Shown piece after piece: positions 37,228 through 50,791 of a stretch of DNA of 64,000 nucleotides. A program made the position numbers and the translations under genes. The notes under the pieces were generated by a model, which was not told the DNA's origin, searched no databases, and worked only from the letters and a program-made list of their open reading frames with translations. Source of the stretch: Dicaeum eximium (lineage: Eukaryota > Chordata > Aves > Passeriformes > Dicaeidae); NCBI GenBank assembly GCA_013396995.1, contig VWZP01002584.1, positions 231,501 to 295,500 on the forward strand, given 5' to 3'. Positions within the stretch are counted from its first letter, which is position 1. Every line of letters begins with the position of its first letter.

Positions 37228-37280
37228 TTTTTTTTTTTTAAGCCTGCGTCTACTGATTTGTTTAACTTTTTTTTTTTTTT
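37228..37280. repeat. Pair of T tracts
   Basis: T12 (37228-37239) and T14 (37267-37280), 27 bases apart. No poly(A) signal lies at the proper distance on the minus strand. They create a lysine-rich spurious minus-strand frame (36990-37331). Confidence 0.95.
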
Positions 37281-39096
37281 AATCTGAATGTAGTCTTGCC
37301 TTGTAAGTGAAAGTAGAGAGCTGGTCTTCACAAATCTTCCCTGGTTGGTTTTATTCTGAGACAGGTGCAGAAAGTTAGCCTATTCCCTGAGGCAAAAACT
37401 TAATAGAAATTACATGGTTCCTCTACTTTGGCATTTTAGGGTAGATCAGAAGGGCTGTTCTTGAAAAGCGAATGTTGTGATTATCCCATTACTGTCCTCT
37501 GGCTCCTTGTAAAGAGGGATGTTGGGCCAAGGGAGCTTTGCTCCTTTCAGGAGGAACTAAATCAAAATGTGTGTTTCAGAAGAAACGCTAATATGTTCCA
37601 GCAGCCTGTGCACATTCCGTTTGGTAGTGGCCTAGGTCTAGTCTAAAATGGCTCTACCAAAACCACAGATGGTGTTGACATTACATTCTTGGTGCCAAGC
37701 CCTTTATTTTACAGATATACTCCTGTTATGCTACAGTTCTTAAAACCAGGGATGTGACATGGACTAAGGTGGCATGAAACTGTGAAAGGAGAAACAAGGT
37801 GACAGTATGAGCTGTTTTCACCTCATCCAGGTTTCTGAGTGCTGAAACACAGCCATTCTGGTACTTGTGCATATATTTTGGAAATTATTCTGCTGTGGCA
37901 AAAATATCTGTGATTGAAATCTGAAACATGATCACCACGTAGACTCTATCAAGGACTTCTTTGCCATGCTAAATTTGGATTGGGGAAAAATTACAAGCTA
38001 AAATTTGAAGCAATTGGAAAGATTGTTGGCACGTGCCCTGCTGGCAGTTCCTACATTGTGTTAGCTCAGCTCAGTCCCCAGCCCTAGAGCAGAGAGGTGG
38101 CTGCTCAGTCTGGGACAGCTTCCACATGTGGGAGATCATAAATATCTTGGCCAAGTGCCACCTACCTCCATCATTTTACAGAAGGAAAATTAATGCATTA
38201 CTGCTGAGGCAAGTTCTGCTACATTTTGCTGTTGCTCATCAACAAAGGAGAAACAAGGGATTAACTTTAAAAGTTGTAACTGAAAGTGAAAGGACTTTGA
38301 TGTGCCTGAGAACGTTGCTTTTAGCAATCTTGTGTACTAATTGAGGGTTCCAGTCATGTCTTAAGTGCACTGTGTCCAAATATAACTTGCCAATTATTAC
38401 CACCTGCAGTTGTAGCTAAAGAGACACTTGGTTTTGAATCTGGGGCTGACCTACTGGACTTGTTTTCCTGCAGATCATACCCTAGAACAGAGATGGCTCC
38501 AGTCTTGTGTTGCATAAGGAAAATGAAAATAAAATTTTTTCCAAGCAGGGAAGGAGATGTTGAGGCTTGACTGATACCAAGCTCCTTTTGCAACAGGCAA
38601 GGGAAGAGTCAGAACTGGTGTCTGACTTCATTTCTTTCAGTGAGAGAGGATTGAAGAAGCAGAGCAGTTGTAGCCACTTGAGCAAACCTGAGTTCAGGAT
38701 TCAGTCATAGGAAATGTTCATTATTCCTGACAATTTTGTCTTAACTTGAAGTCAGCTCTGACTCAGTACAAAACTCTTCATGGTTTTGAGACAAATGTGG
38801 GAGGTAGGAAGAATGAATAAGAGATGCAAAAGGATTCTTTGAAAAGGAGAAGTACCTTTGCTGTATCGCTGATGTAAACTGGATAATAATTCCCATAACA
38901 TAGCTGAACTAGTTATGAGAAAGGAATGAGGGAATGGCTGTTTTTATAATTTCTCTACTTTTTACTTAAAAAGCAGTACTGATTCTCTGTCTACCAATAT
39001 CTCTTTGATATATTTTAGAGCCATTACAGAATGGGATTACTTTTCACTTGGAGTTATCAGGACTGTCCACATTTGACTGACAATGGTCACTGTTTC
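37281..39096. other. No gene seen
   Basis: Plain sequence. The 103-codon plus frame at 38033-38344 starts within unremarkable DNA and resembles no family I know. Confidence 0.72.
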
Positions 39097-39142
39097 AAAG
39101 ACATTAACACTTTTACATTGGAAAAGACATTAACACTTTTAC
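39097..39142. repeat. 26-bp tandem duplication
   Basis: AAAGACATTAACACTTTTAC occurs at 39097-39116 and again at 39123-39142, a period of 26 bases. The repeated 20 bases are identical and the linker differs slightly. The near-identity suggests a recent slippage duplication. Confidence 0.93.
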
Positions 39143-42100
39143 TTTGAAATGTACCAGTAAGTATATTATAGATCAGATTAATAGATCCATGGAGCAGGAG
39201 ATGAAACACTGGGAGAACTGAGAATGGGAATGGGCAAGGAAAACAGGAAGGACAGCACTTGTCTGGACAAGAAGCAATTATCCATGTAACTACATGTATG
39301 ACACTTTCATACTTGCCTTTGGGTTTTGAAAAGAGTCTTGCTTGTTTTAGTAGCAAAATACTAATGTATTTTTTTTAATTAGTTTTTTGTAATCAGTTAC
39401 CAGATTGCATAAAAATTGTCTATTTTTGGTCTGGGCATGCTGAATTTGGTGCATTTTTAGGCAAGGAATTAATGCTACACACATGGACCGTTCATCTATA
39501 ACAAGCAAAAACACCTTCAAAGTCATAGGGAAATAAGGTTACCTTACAAAAATTTCTTCCTTTTTTTTGTGTCAATATTTTATCTCCTCATGTATTCTAG
39601 ATACTCTGGAAAGAAAGAAAACCAGGAATAGTGATTATTTTCTTGAGAGACAGAATCATTGTCATTTGTCTCAGCTTGAGGACAGAACCCATAAATCTGT
39701 CAGGTTGGTTGTTATCATTTCAAGACTGCAGGAAGATGAGGCAGAGATCAGAAGTCACTCATTTTCACATAATGCATCTAAAAAAATTACACTGCTATGT
39801 CCAAGCTGAGAGCCTTTCACTTTGTAGGAGAAATCTGGTACTGTTCTGAGTCCCATGGGACCCATGAACACAGTCAGTTTGATTGGGGGGATGAGTGGTT
39901 GGCTTTCTTTTGTTTTTAAGTGTTTTGTGTTGCCCTCTGATGAAGAACCATATGTTGAAGTAACCCAACTTTAGGCCTTCAATCAGCCTCTCCCAGACCT
40001 GCTCTTTTCCCTCTGGTTATAACTGGGCTTCTGCAAGATAATTATTTTGTTCAGGTGTCTGTACTGAGATGTGGGTGTATCACCTTCTTGGCTTTTTAAG
40101 GTGGCATTTTGTTTTGACAGTATGAAATTCAAAGGAAAGGACCTCTCTCTTCCATCACAATTTTTTTTTTAATATAATATATGAAAAGAGAGTTGCTGTT
40201 GTGGGAGTTTAATTAGGTGAAGCTATTGAATGTCAGTAGGTAACTGCTCATTCAATTGTTGTCAATAAGTGGATTATAATATTACATGCATTTACCTGTA
40301 ATATCTATCCTTGTAAAACTGAACTTTTTTATTATCATTTTTATTGTGTCAAGTTTTTTTTGCCTGACAGATCTTGATAAAGGCTCTACAAGCATTGTTT
40401 AGGGAAAGGTTCTGTTTGAGGCTCCATTAATAATGGATATCATCCATCTGTCTCTCAAAAATGAATTTTCATGATCTCATTGTTTTGAATGTTATGGCTA
40501 AAGCTCACAGTTGTCATATGTAGGAAGAAGAATTTGCCTTAGTAGATTAGACCATTGGTCCATGAAATCAGGAATCCTGCCTTCACTGGCAGCCAGTTCA
40601 TTGCTCTACATATTAAGGACACTATTCTGATCATTCAGGATACAGAATTTTCTCTAATTTAAATGAAAAAGCAGCATGATAGGGCTTTTTCATTTCCCTC
40701 CAGGATATTAGGGCACATTCATGGAAACGCATCAGGGACAATACCACATGCTGTGGATATCTTAAAGGGGGAAGGAGAAATCTGTAGAAGAGTAGTGAAC
40801 AGTGCAGACTGTCATGTTCTACTTGTGTTTTTCTTCACATTTCTTTGAAATCTCTTAGCAATTGTGTAAGTGGTGGAAGCCCTTGGGCAGCTTTAACTTT
40901 CATGGCAGCAGTTCGGCAGTAGCACAGTCTGTGCATTAGTGACCTTGGGAGGATTACATAAACCATATTTTCACCTGAATAAAATGGTCCTCAGCAGTTT
41001 TTCTTTTGCTTTGGGCATAAATAGTTTTCTCCAATGTCACATTGGCATGCTCAATTTCGATTTCTGCAATGCTGATCATGAGGCAATGTCTCTGTTCCCT
41101 ATCTATGGTAGGCATGCCATGCTCTGCTTTTTGTATTATTAAAGGAATGACACAGGGTGCCTTGTACTGCTGTCTCCCCTCTCTCCTTTTGGATGACATC
41201 ACTTGGAAGATTTTGCAGAAGTCACTTCATATTCTCAAACTTCGACTCCGCTAAAGTCAACAAAATCTTCATCATTTGCTTTTGCAGGGTTAGGTTAGGA
41301 AGGGAGAATTTTATCCCCTAAAGCAGGTTGTTTCTGATGGTTTTACTTAAGAATCATCCTCCAGCAAAACAGGACCTGACAGACCTCTCCAGAATTTCTA
41401 AGCCTAATCTTTCTCTGGAAGCTGCAGATATCATGCTGCTTCTGGCTGGTGGCTGTGAGGGTGTGTGGTTGTGAGGGTAAAGTTTGACAGACATTTTGCC
41501 CTTCTTCTCTTAACTTACATGTAATGATAAAAAGAAATAGCCACAAATTACCAATGGGAAGAAAAATATGTTGCAAACACTCATGGCACGTGTACATTTT
41601 CATAGCTGTTTCTAAAGGAAACTTTTTGGGTTTGAAAACTCTTTAGCTGGAGACCCTAAAAGATACTGTCAAACTTACTCATACCACAAACAGTGAATCA
41701 CCTAAGGTCAAAAAGGACTGCCAGAGAAGCAGGCAAATTGGAAAGTCTGTGTAACTGATACACGTTCATTTGTGTGTGATCTAGTTATTAATTTTAGATA
41801 AAGGAATGTTGCAGTAGGAAGGATAAACCCACATTTAAACTGTCACCATGGGCAGTACTTGTATTTTGTTCTTCTAGTAAAATGACAATAATATTTTTTA
41901 AATCAGAGAAATATTTTGTAAATAAGGATTATGACTTTTCCAGCGCTAGGGTCTCAGTGCCAACTTGGTTTAGTAGATAAACCATACAAATGAAATAATC
42001 AGAAATGCTCCTCTTTCCCAATGTTTTGTTTTGTGCTGTTGTCGACTATCCCATTCCATTGACCTGTTTCATTTGAAGAACATTTTTAAATGCAGCTGTA

Positions 42101-43302
42101 ACTCTGTGATTATTTCTTCTTTTTGATGGATTTAATGTGCTGATACACATTATCCCAAACATGGGAACTTCTTAAGAAAAGATGTTAGAAAAAAAACCAA
42201 AAATACTGCTCTTATCAAGAATCAGTTAAAGACAGTCTTCCTTTTCTTCCCTTCATTGGATTCAAAAAGTAGTTTTTTTGGATTAGGACATCAGCTGATG
42301 TATATCATTAGTTGCACTGCTAGATGCACTGATGAAAGGAATTATGACAGCAACCTTGCTACTGAAATATCTGCAGAGATCACCTTCCACATGTCACCCC
42401 TGTGCCGTGATCTATGCTTAATCTGCATTTTTTGTTTTTTGGCCAAGTTGTGTAAGACTAGTTAAACACAGACAAGAAGAACTAGTTAAACTCATACATT
42501 TAAAAAAAAAGAAAAAGTGATTTTCGACACTGAGTTTCACAACATGTGATAACTTGATGAATGTCCAAAGGCTTCAGAAAAATAAACAGCAGTGTAATAT
42601 AAATTCAAATAGAAAACACCAGTGCTTTATCAAGCAACGTCAGATTTCATATTGATGGAGTTTTTAGCAGCAAGTACATCCTCCTGTGGAATGTTTGTGT
42701 GTGCATTTGAAGTATCAAAATTAGAGATATTACTTGCTTTGATCAGAGATTATGTTGGGCCCTGATACTGCACAAACCCTTTTCTATATGGGTTTGTGGT
42801 AGGAAATAACAGTGCCAGGTGGTAGTCCCATACCTGGAACTCCGGCTCATTGCCTGGGAAACTGGCATTGAAAACTGCATGTATTCCATAATTACTCGTC
42901 AATTGATTTGGTAACCTGAAGCTGGTTAGAACCTTTACAGTTGGTTTTGAGATATAAACATAGTAAAAAAACCAAACAAACAAAACAATGAAACTCATTT
43001 TAAAATGAGAATTTATATAAAAAAAGAGGACTTGATATTGTTTCTTTTCAAGTATTATTCAGGAGGGTTTTTTCCCTCTTCTCAGCTTTGTTTTTGCAGC
43101 CTTCTGTAGCTCTGATGTTTCTGACAGATCTTATCCTAGTTTAGTCCGGAGGAAGCCAGAACAGATTTCAGGTTATTGGGTAGAAGCTGTCCTTTGCCAG
43201 GTTCTTTGCAGTTAGGTGGGGATTTTGTTTGATCACCTGCCTGGTGCAGCAGTGAGTTCTCAGCAGATAGCACGCAATCTCTTTGGGGAGAGGAGAGATG
43301 GC
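39143..43302. other. No gene seen
   Basis: About 4.2 kb of plain sequence with T runs of about 10 bases near 40161. Short frames overlap on opposite strands (for example 40939-41254). No RNA gene or repeat family is apparent. Confidence 0.72.
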
Positions 43303-43530
43303 CAAGGCAGGTATGTGAGCCGGGGCCGCTGTCGCTCGCTGTCACAGCGAGTGGCGTGGCTGTCACCCCGCTCCTGGCTGTCACCAGTGACAGGTGCCTG
43401 CCCCGGGCCTCGGCAGGAGCCGCCCGCCGATCCCGTTCCGAGGGTGATCGCTCAGCGCTGCAGAATCCAACCCCGTGAATTAATAAACATCATTTCCTCC
43501 GCTGTTCTCGGCCAGCCAGGAATTAAACAC
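43303..43530. promoter_or_regulatory. Isolated CpG island, candidate orphan promoter
   Basis: The core (about 43318-43465) is very GC-rich and holds roughly 16 CpG dinucleotides in about 150 bases, close to the number expected from composition. The flanks have almost none. It includes a perfect inverted repeat CTCGCTGTCACAGCGAG (43335-43351) and two GGCTGTCACC words 18 bases apart. A splice-donor-like CAG|GTATGT lies at 43308-43316, on the AT-rich side. Unmethylated CpG islands mark vertebrate promoters, so this may drive a non-coding or unrecognised transcript. The open frame crossing it (43216-43605, plus) has no ATG and is rejected as protein. Alternatives: an isolated GC-rich insertion or an old exon. 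Confidence 0.5.
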
Positions 43531-46500
43531 ACTTGCACTGCATGGAAATATGTATTTAATAAAAAGGCTGCGAAGCTGCCGTACCTAGGTGGGCCAAATG
43601 TGTAAATAAGGTAGTGGGCAATTTCAGTTTGTGGCCTCTTGCCTTAGGGAGTGTCTTTTAATGACTTGATGTGATGCCTCTTACAGTTTATCGCTGATGA
43701 CATTTTGAGGACACACATAGTTCGTAGAACAAAGAACAATAAAGCTGGGGTATGTTCCTGGATGTGGTTTATATGCCCTCCAAGTTCTAGCAAACAGAAG
43801 TAAAGGGCTACTGTATATTATTTTCCCTGAAGGTAGAAGAAAAAGGCTTTATTAAGGAGAATAATGTCAGCTGTTTGACAATAAACGGGTAGTAACCAAA
43901 CACTAGAAGTTTATTTTAATAAATAAAGTATTGTTTTATCACTGATATTATTTTTAAAAATTTTATTCCTATTTATAACCTACATTTTGTATTTGCTGAT
44001 CTTTAAGATACTGTAGTGTTTCCAAATTGCCTGTTTATCATATATAAATATATATATATATGTTTATTTATGTATTAGAAAGCCACAGTGTCACTTATGC
44101 AGTGATCCTAACTTGGAGCTCCAATTAGTCCTGGATGCACTCAACCCTCAGGTTAGTGAATGCCTGGAGAGTACAAACAAAGATTCTGAACTTGAATATT
44201 TGATTGTTCAAGGGACAAGGATCCCAGGTGCTTTGGGAGGGTGCTGTTGTAGTCTCAGCTAGTCTGCATTCCTGCATTTAAATTATTTTGTATGGTGTTA
44301 ATTTACATACAGCTTCAATAGCCTCCCACTTGGGCTTCTGTTATCGCACACTTGCTAGCGTCTGTTCCAAAGAATTTTGTCATTCTTTGGGATGGGTAGA
44401 AAAGGAGACTGAGAAGTATTCTCTGTGCCCTGGACTCCAACAACCTAAATTGTTCTTCTGGTCTTGGTGTGATCAGGAACTGATGGTGGCAGTAGGCAGC
44501 TACTGGAGGAGGATTTTCCAGCTTGGTCTGACTCAGTCACAACAGTGATGCTGCATCACCAGAACTGAGATTAATGCAGAATCCATTCAATACAGTCATT
44601 GACTACTTGGCCAACATCTATTTATGTTAATAAAGGTTACAAATAGATATCAAAATGCACCTCTGATAACCTTCACAGCTGCTAGGTATATGTCACTTTT
44701 AATTAGGCAGGTATAAATATTCTGCTGTCCTAAACATGAATGTCTGGTTCAAAAAGAAAATATAAAAAACTATCCTCAATTAAGTAATAAAGCAATTTAA
44801 CGAAAAAAAGTGTGCTCCCACTGGTAATACTGTTTTCTTTCCAATTTTCTAATTTACCTTTGCCAAAGCCAGTGACAAAGCCAGAATCAGTCACAGTAAA
44901 TAAGCTGATTTCTGCTTGGCATTATGGTCTCCATAATGATTTCTCAAATCCTGGTTGCTCTTCTACCCTGGTTTATTCCAACTTAATCCGTGATGAATTA
45001 GTTAGGACTGACATGGCAAGCCAAGTATTGTGTTGGGAATTTTGTGTGATTACTCCTACAGCAATTGTTAATAGGTAATATTTTGTCCTGTTTAGTCTGT
45101 ACATCTGGCTGCAACCTCCAGTAATGTTCAGTGTCACAACAGCTTCAGTAGCTGGCAGCTGCCACTGGGTTTGTGCTCTTCTTCAGGAGCTGCTCTTTGC
45201 TCCACTGTGTCCTGGCACCTCTGGAAGGAAAATGGCAGCAGCCAGTCCAGAGGCATGGCTTTCTTCTTTTACCCTGATGCAGCTGATAAACCAGAACATT
45301 TTGGCAGGGTTATGGAGAATATTGGTGGATATATTGAGCACATTTCTGTTCTGAGAGTTCCATCTTTTGCAAAGTCTGATATTTTGGAAAGAGCTCTGTT
45401 GCTGACTGTGCCTATGCCAGGGAGGTGGGAGCTGGGATTTCACATAGATAGAGAATGCAAAATCATGTAATAAATGTATGATATCACAAACTCATTAACG
45501 AGGAGTTAGTTGTGAAGAGTGTTAGCATAGCCTCCATATCACAGCTGAATGTAGAGTAACAGGTTTAAAAGAAATACGCAGGTGTTTTAATTTGCTTATG
45601 GAAACTATGAGTGTATGAGAAAGGAAGGACAGAATCAAAACATTTATATTTATGTTGCACTGGTATGGAGTATCATTTATCTCATACATACTTTAATGGG
45701 AACCTGACAATGAATTTTGTGAGCATCTTCAGACAAGCTGAGCAGTCATTAAAAATAACAGCAATCATAAACTCCATGTATTGCACCAGCTGCATTTCTC
45801 CAAGTTCTGTAAGGGATTACAAAATTTCTCAGTGGGAGATGGAATCCTGCATCAAACCCCATTTCAGCAAGTAGCAATCAAAAGTGGTAATTTGGTGTGG
45901 TTTTATTACAGTTTATTGCTCCACTTTTGTTTCAGATGGCAGAATGACAGGACCTCAAAATAATTACTGCAACAAGTTTTGCTTGTTCCCTCCATAAGTA
46001 TATTTGCTGATCCTTCTGGTATCATAGCTTTAAGTTCTAGAGGATCCTCATTCTTTTTCCCATTTTCTCTTTCCATGATAATTTTTTTTTTGACTCAGGT
46101 CTCAGTTTGCTCTGTTAGTTTAATTCCTCTTGTTCCTGATAATCTTTTTAGTCATGGAAAATACATAGGTAGACTTCTTCTCATGGACCAACCAGGGAAT
46201 TTTAATTGAGTGAGATAGAAAAGCAGGCCAGCCAGGCTAGTGGAAGGACTGTTCCAAAAATTAAAGGCTTGAGTGTATAAGGTACAGAAAGTGATGCAAT
46301 AACTTTGAGATCAATCTAGTGAATTAGGAACATCAGTTAAGCCTTTTTACCATGTATATCCCTTTGCCTGCCATAGCATTTGGGGCATCACATCTCTCAG
46401 TGCTGTATTTTAAATTTGTTTAACAAATAATATTCCTTCCAAAGGCCAGGGTGGAAAGGGGTGAGAGGCATAATGTGTAGCTGCATATGTCCATAACAAG

Positions 46501-48943
46501 GATTTTCCCTCTTTCACAGATCAAGTCAAATTAGTCAAGTAGCTCTTTTCCAGTCAGCAAAGGCTGGCTGAGCTGTAGCCTTGGAGCATATATCCAAACA
46601 AATCAAATGGTTAGCATTATGCAATAAATCTATAGGTATTTGCTGAAATCTAATTTCTCTGTCCTTGAAATGCTCCACTGAACTTTTAAGATTTTAATAA
46701 CCTCTCATTATTAGGAATATTAATGTCTCTGTGTGGAAGGTGGAATGTGGAGGGTTAATTTCTGTCCAGGTCAAAGATCAAGGGTTCAGTCAACTGTCAT
46801 GAGAATATGGAAGAGAACAGTAGAGACCTCTGAATGACCCCCTTGAAAGCCGATAAACTTGCAAAGATGTTTAAGTCAGTCATTTTCTGTCAAAAACTAG
46901 AAAAGATAATGTAATTTTTCCCTGGGAAACAATGACAGCACCATTTCTCTGTGCATCTCTCCCTGCTGCTTAATCCTCACTGAGGTATTATACAGGTTAT
47001 CAGAGAAATGGATGTACAAATGCAGTGTTCTTTGGCAATGAATGCCCTTTATTGCACTTTAAGTGTGCACACAATAGCCAGCAAGAAGGTGGTTTCATAC
47101 ATCTCCTAATCCTCAGGAAAGCAGCCACAGTTTCCTGAATATCTGGGCTGTGATAGGCAGAATAATTTCCATAACAAATATTTCCAGTGTCATGTACATG
47201 ACTCGAGGGAAGCTGAAGCTTCACCACTGACTTCAGCTGAGCTGTGGCTTTTTATACAAACCAAGGAATGGGTGGTCTGTGACTGCCAAAAAAAATCAAA
47301 AGTCCACAAAATGTGGTGCTTTTCTTGGTGTTTGTTACCAGTGTGGGATGAGAGAGAGAAAAAATACTGCTAAAGGATTCTAGGGAAAAGGTTGATTTAT
47401 TTTATTCTTTTTAGCCTGTCACAGGAATTCATAGAAAGAATAATTAGAAATACCACTCAAACCATGGGAGACAGGGAATGTTAAGACTTTTTGTGGGAGA
47501 TAAGTGTTTTCATATTAAAGTGTTGTGGTTTTTTTGTTGTTTTGTAACAAGAGTGTTTTCCAATTTATGTCATTGTTGTCTTTTTATCTTTGTGTTTTTC
47601 AAAGAAGTGGGAGGTTATGAAAGAATATTTGGTTTCTTTGGCTTGTTTGTTTTATTTTTAAGAACAGGAAGTTTATTCAGATTGTTTTCTGAGCATCCGC
47701 ATGCTCATAGTGATTCTGATTCTTTGCTTTTTGTAAAACACGTGAGTATATACATTGATGAATCACGATGTGCATACATTAGAATTGAATAGAAAAGTCC
47801 ACAGTTAGTAAAACCATTAGAATACAACATTTCCCCATCCCTACTTCGGTTCTATCCCTGAATGATGAGATTAGTGAAGGAAATTCTCTTTTCCTGATGC
47901 TTCCAGAGGCTGACCTTTCAGCTTCAAGGTTGTAGGCTCATATTTGGCACATTATTAGGCATGGAAGAGCAAAGAGCATTTTACTTAATAATGCCTTTTG
48001 TTTGTATTGTTCATGATAGCAAAGACTGACGTGCACACAAACAATGGAACAATGTGAATACAAGGGCTCTCCCTTGATCTCCCCAATTAAATGAATTGAA
48101 GCAGCCTGTATCTGTGTGACACATCTGAAGAGATCACCACACATCTCAGCTTAGAGGCCTCTGGGTAGGCTGAGTGTTTGAAATACATAAGCTGCAAAGG
48201 AGCTAAAACACTGTCAGGTAAAAGGAATCTTTGAGAAGTGAAGTAACCCTTTTATCACAGGTGTTTTTTTAAGGTCCATCTTTAATGCAGAATAAACTCA
48301 AATAGTCTTCCTTCTCACTTGCTTATTTGTTCCTCCAGTCTTGTAAATAAATTTTGACATGCTTGAATCAATAATAAAATGTATTCAGCGCTGATTTTGA
48401 TCTCTTTTAAAAAGCTCTTACTATAGGAAGATTGACAACAAAGCAAGGTGCTTTCTCTTTCATATAGAAGCTATTTGAGTCAAAAGTAAAGTCAGCTGCT
48501 TGACAGGTACCAAAGTTCATTCAAAATGTTAGAGTTCTTATGACAACTTATATAAACCATATTAAATGGCTTTCTAGTGTGTTGATCTACAAGATAAAAT
48601 CTAATTTGACAAATCTGAAGAGCAGGCCACACCTTGCAATGCACCAGAATCCAACAATGGGAACTGGTGTAGTCACTGCAGCTTTCAAGTAGCCCAGCAA
48701 ATGGTCTTAGAAGCTCCTGTGAAGAGATGCTCTTTGCAAATCAGTGTCTTCAGGTGTGATGTGGAACTCATGTATTTATTTAACTCAGAGATGGAGTTTT
48801 TTGGTTGGGATCATCACACCTTATCTAGGAAATGCTGTGGAAGGAAAAGGCGTGCCAGTAATATTCCTTGGTTTGATTTCATAGGTCACAGATAGTCGTG
48901 ATCATGCTTGTGGTCCAGTGGTTATTGCCATGTTTTTATGACA
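43531..48943. other. No gene seen (5.4 kb)
   Basis: The stretch includes a short TA run at 44041-44062 and T10 at 46082-46091. Around 45120-45470 three frames are open at once (two plus, one minus). The 99-codon plus frame starts at TTG, and its ATG-led part of about 70 codons is unrecognised. A 104-codon ATG frame at 47478-47792 is phenylalanine-rich from T-rich DNA and unconvincing. Confidence 0.7.
44041..44062. repeat. Short TA dinucleotide run
   Basis: About 22 bases of near-perfect alternating T and A. A small microsatellite. Confidence 0.9.
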
Positions 48944-49038
48944 ATCATAGAATCATAGAACATGCTGAGTTGGGAGGGACCCATCAGGATCATCAAGCCC
49001 AGCTCCTGGCCCTGCACAGGATACCCCAAGAATGTCAA
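48944..49038 (-). mobile_element. CR1 retrotransposon fragment, 3' end
   Basis: The plus strand begins with ATCATAGAATCATAGAA, the reversed CR1 terminal octamer repeats. It continues CTGAGTTGGGAGGGACC, ATCATCAAGCCCAGCTCCTG and CCTGCACAGGATACCCCAAG, the standard reversed 3' end of one avian CR1 group. The element therefore points to the left. It is cut off at its 5' side after about 95 bases and has no coding part. The match fades at about 49038. Confidence 0.92.
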
Positions 49039-50791
49039 CCTTTATTTTTTCTGCTGAGAAACCATTTCCTCTGGCTTGTAGTACTGTGGCCACACTTTAT
49101 AGCAGAGAACAGCTTTCCTTTTTGTAGCTGCACATCATGAATAACAGCTTTATTTGGTGCCAAATGAGATGCCCTGATTTGTGAGCTTTCCATAAACATA
49201 TCTGAATTGTTCAATTTCCTTCTCCTTCCGTAATTTCCATCTTGGCCCTCTGCCTGCTGATATTCAGATAAAGAGTGCATTCAAGTCATTTACAAAAATG
49301 CTGTGAAACTGACTGTAGCCTGCTATCAAGCTTAACAGGATTGTTTGAATTTTGTTTATGTGTAGTGCAAGTACCATTCAACATTTTCTTTTAACAGCTA
49401 CTTTAACAACTCACTTGCTGTAATGGATGGTAACAGGAAAAAAACAGCATTAGCAGGTACCTGCTTAAATGAATATATTCCGTGTTCATGGCAGAGGGTA
49501 ACACTGATTGTTATTTATAGGTTTGTTTTAATGCTTTTTTCATTTGACAAAAGGAGCAAGATAGCTTATTGTTTTCTTTTTTTCTTACTTTTCTTTCATG
49601 TCCTTCCCACGTGGTGATGTACTTCTAACATGGATAACTGAACTGCTGTGCAAATCCCTTGAATTTGATATAACTTCTATAGGTAAGTGAATGATCTCAA
49701 ACTACTTTGCTACTTTTGCCAAAAAATATTTATTTGAAATTTAGAATATCAAAGAATCTTTATTGATTTCCAAACAAACAATAAAAACACGTTAGGTATT
49801 GAGTCCAGCAAACAGCAAACTGGCTTGATAAAGGTTGGGATCAGCCTGATTCTTCCTTTTCCCAAGGGAAGATGTATCTTAACTTATTTTGGCCTCAGTA
49901 TTAGGATAAATTTATCACCTGCTCATCTGCTTGCATTGTAGAATCTATTTAATCTTCACAGATAAGTGTGAAGAAAGCGTTACAGTGGAAAAGGAGGTCT
50001 TTGAGAATAAATTCTGTACTCAGAGATTTGGAGGAAAAATTCTAAGAGAAGAAATGTTGTCTTCAGCCACGAAATTACTGTAGTTTTTCACTATCAGTGG
50101 TGTTTGTATATACTTAACTGGAAACTCTTGACGAGGAAGATGATTGGGAAGGGGCAGCAAAGCAAGGTACAGGGGTGTGAAAAACTGTTTTCTGAGATGA
50201 CTCTCTCCAGTGGGTGAGCATCCACTGGCTACCATGTTGTCAGTGTCTACTGACTGTTATTTACAGTGTAGATAGCATCAAATTGCTCTACCTGAGCATG
50301 TAGATACCCACTAAGATTACTACAGGTCAAGGCAATTCTTTGGGTTTCCTTTCTAACATCTATAGCAGAAGGTTGAGACTGTATAGATTAAAAATAATAA
50401 TGCTGCATTCCATGCCACAGCCAACCAATGGACAGCTCTAAAATATGGTAATTAGTGTTACAGCGCCTACAGATCTGGCAAAGCTTTTTTTTTATTATTA
50501 TTTTTTCCCCTAAATATGTAGGGGAATGTATGTTTCTGTGTACTTGTGTAGTTTTATTTTGGCTCTTGTAGAGGCAGGGAAAGAGTGCTGGGGCTATCCA
50601 TCTGGCATTTGAACCTGAATGTGTACAGGAATCCTCACCCTCAAGCCCAGGCTCTGTCCTGTCCTTGCCATCTCAGGGCACCTGACTCTGCCCAGGCAAG
50701 AAAGACTGGCAGAGAACCCCGGCATGCACTGGAAGTATGACCTGCCAGAAGAGCATGTGTCTGTTAAGTTAAAACTGAGCTTGACTGTTAA

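Noticed and set aside
43216..43605. 129-codon plus-strand open frame over the CpG island
   Set aside because: It starts at GTG and contains no ATG. The frame stays open because GC-rich DNA has few stops.
45171..45470. 99-codon plus frame with a protein-like part after its first ATG
   Set aside because: Starts at TTG. The ATG-led part of about 70 codons resembles no family I know, and two other frames are open over the same bases.
47478..47792. 104-codon ATG-led plus frame
   Set aside because: Rich in F, L, V and C from T-rich DNA, with no recognised domain or splice context.
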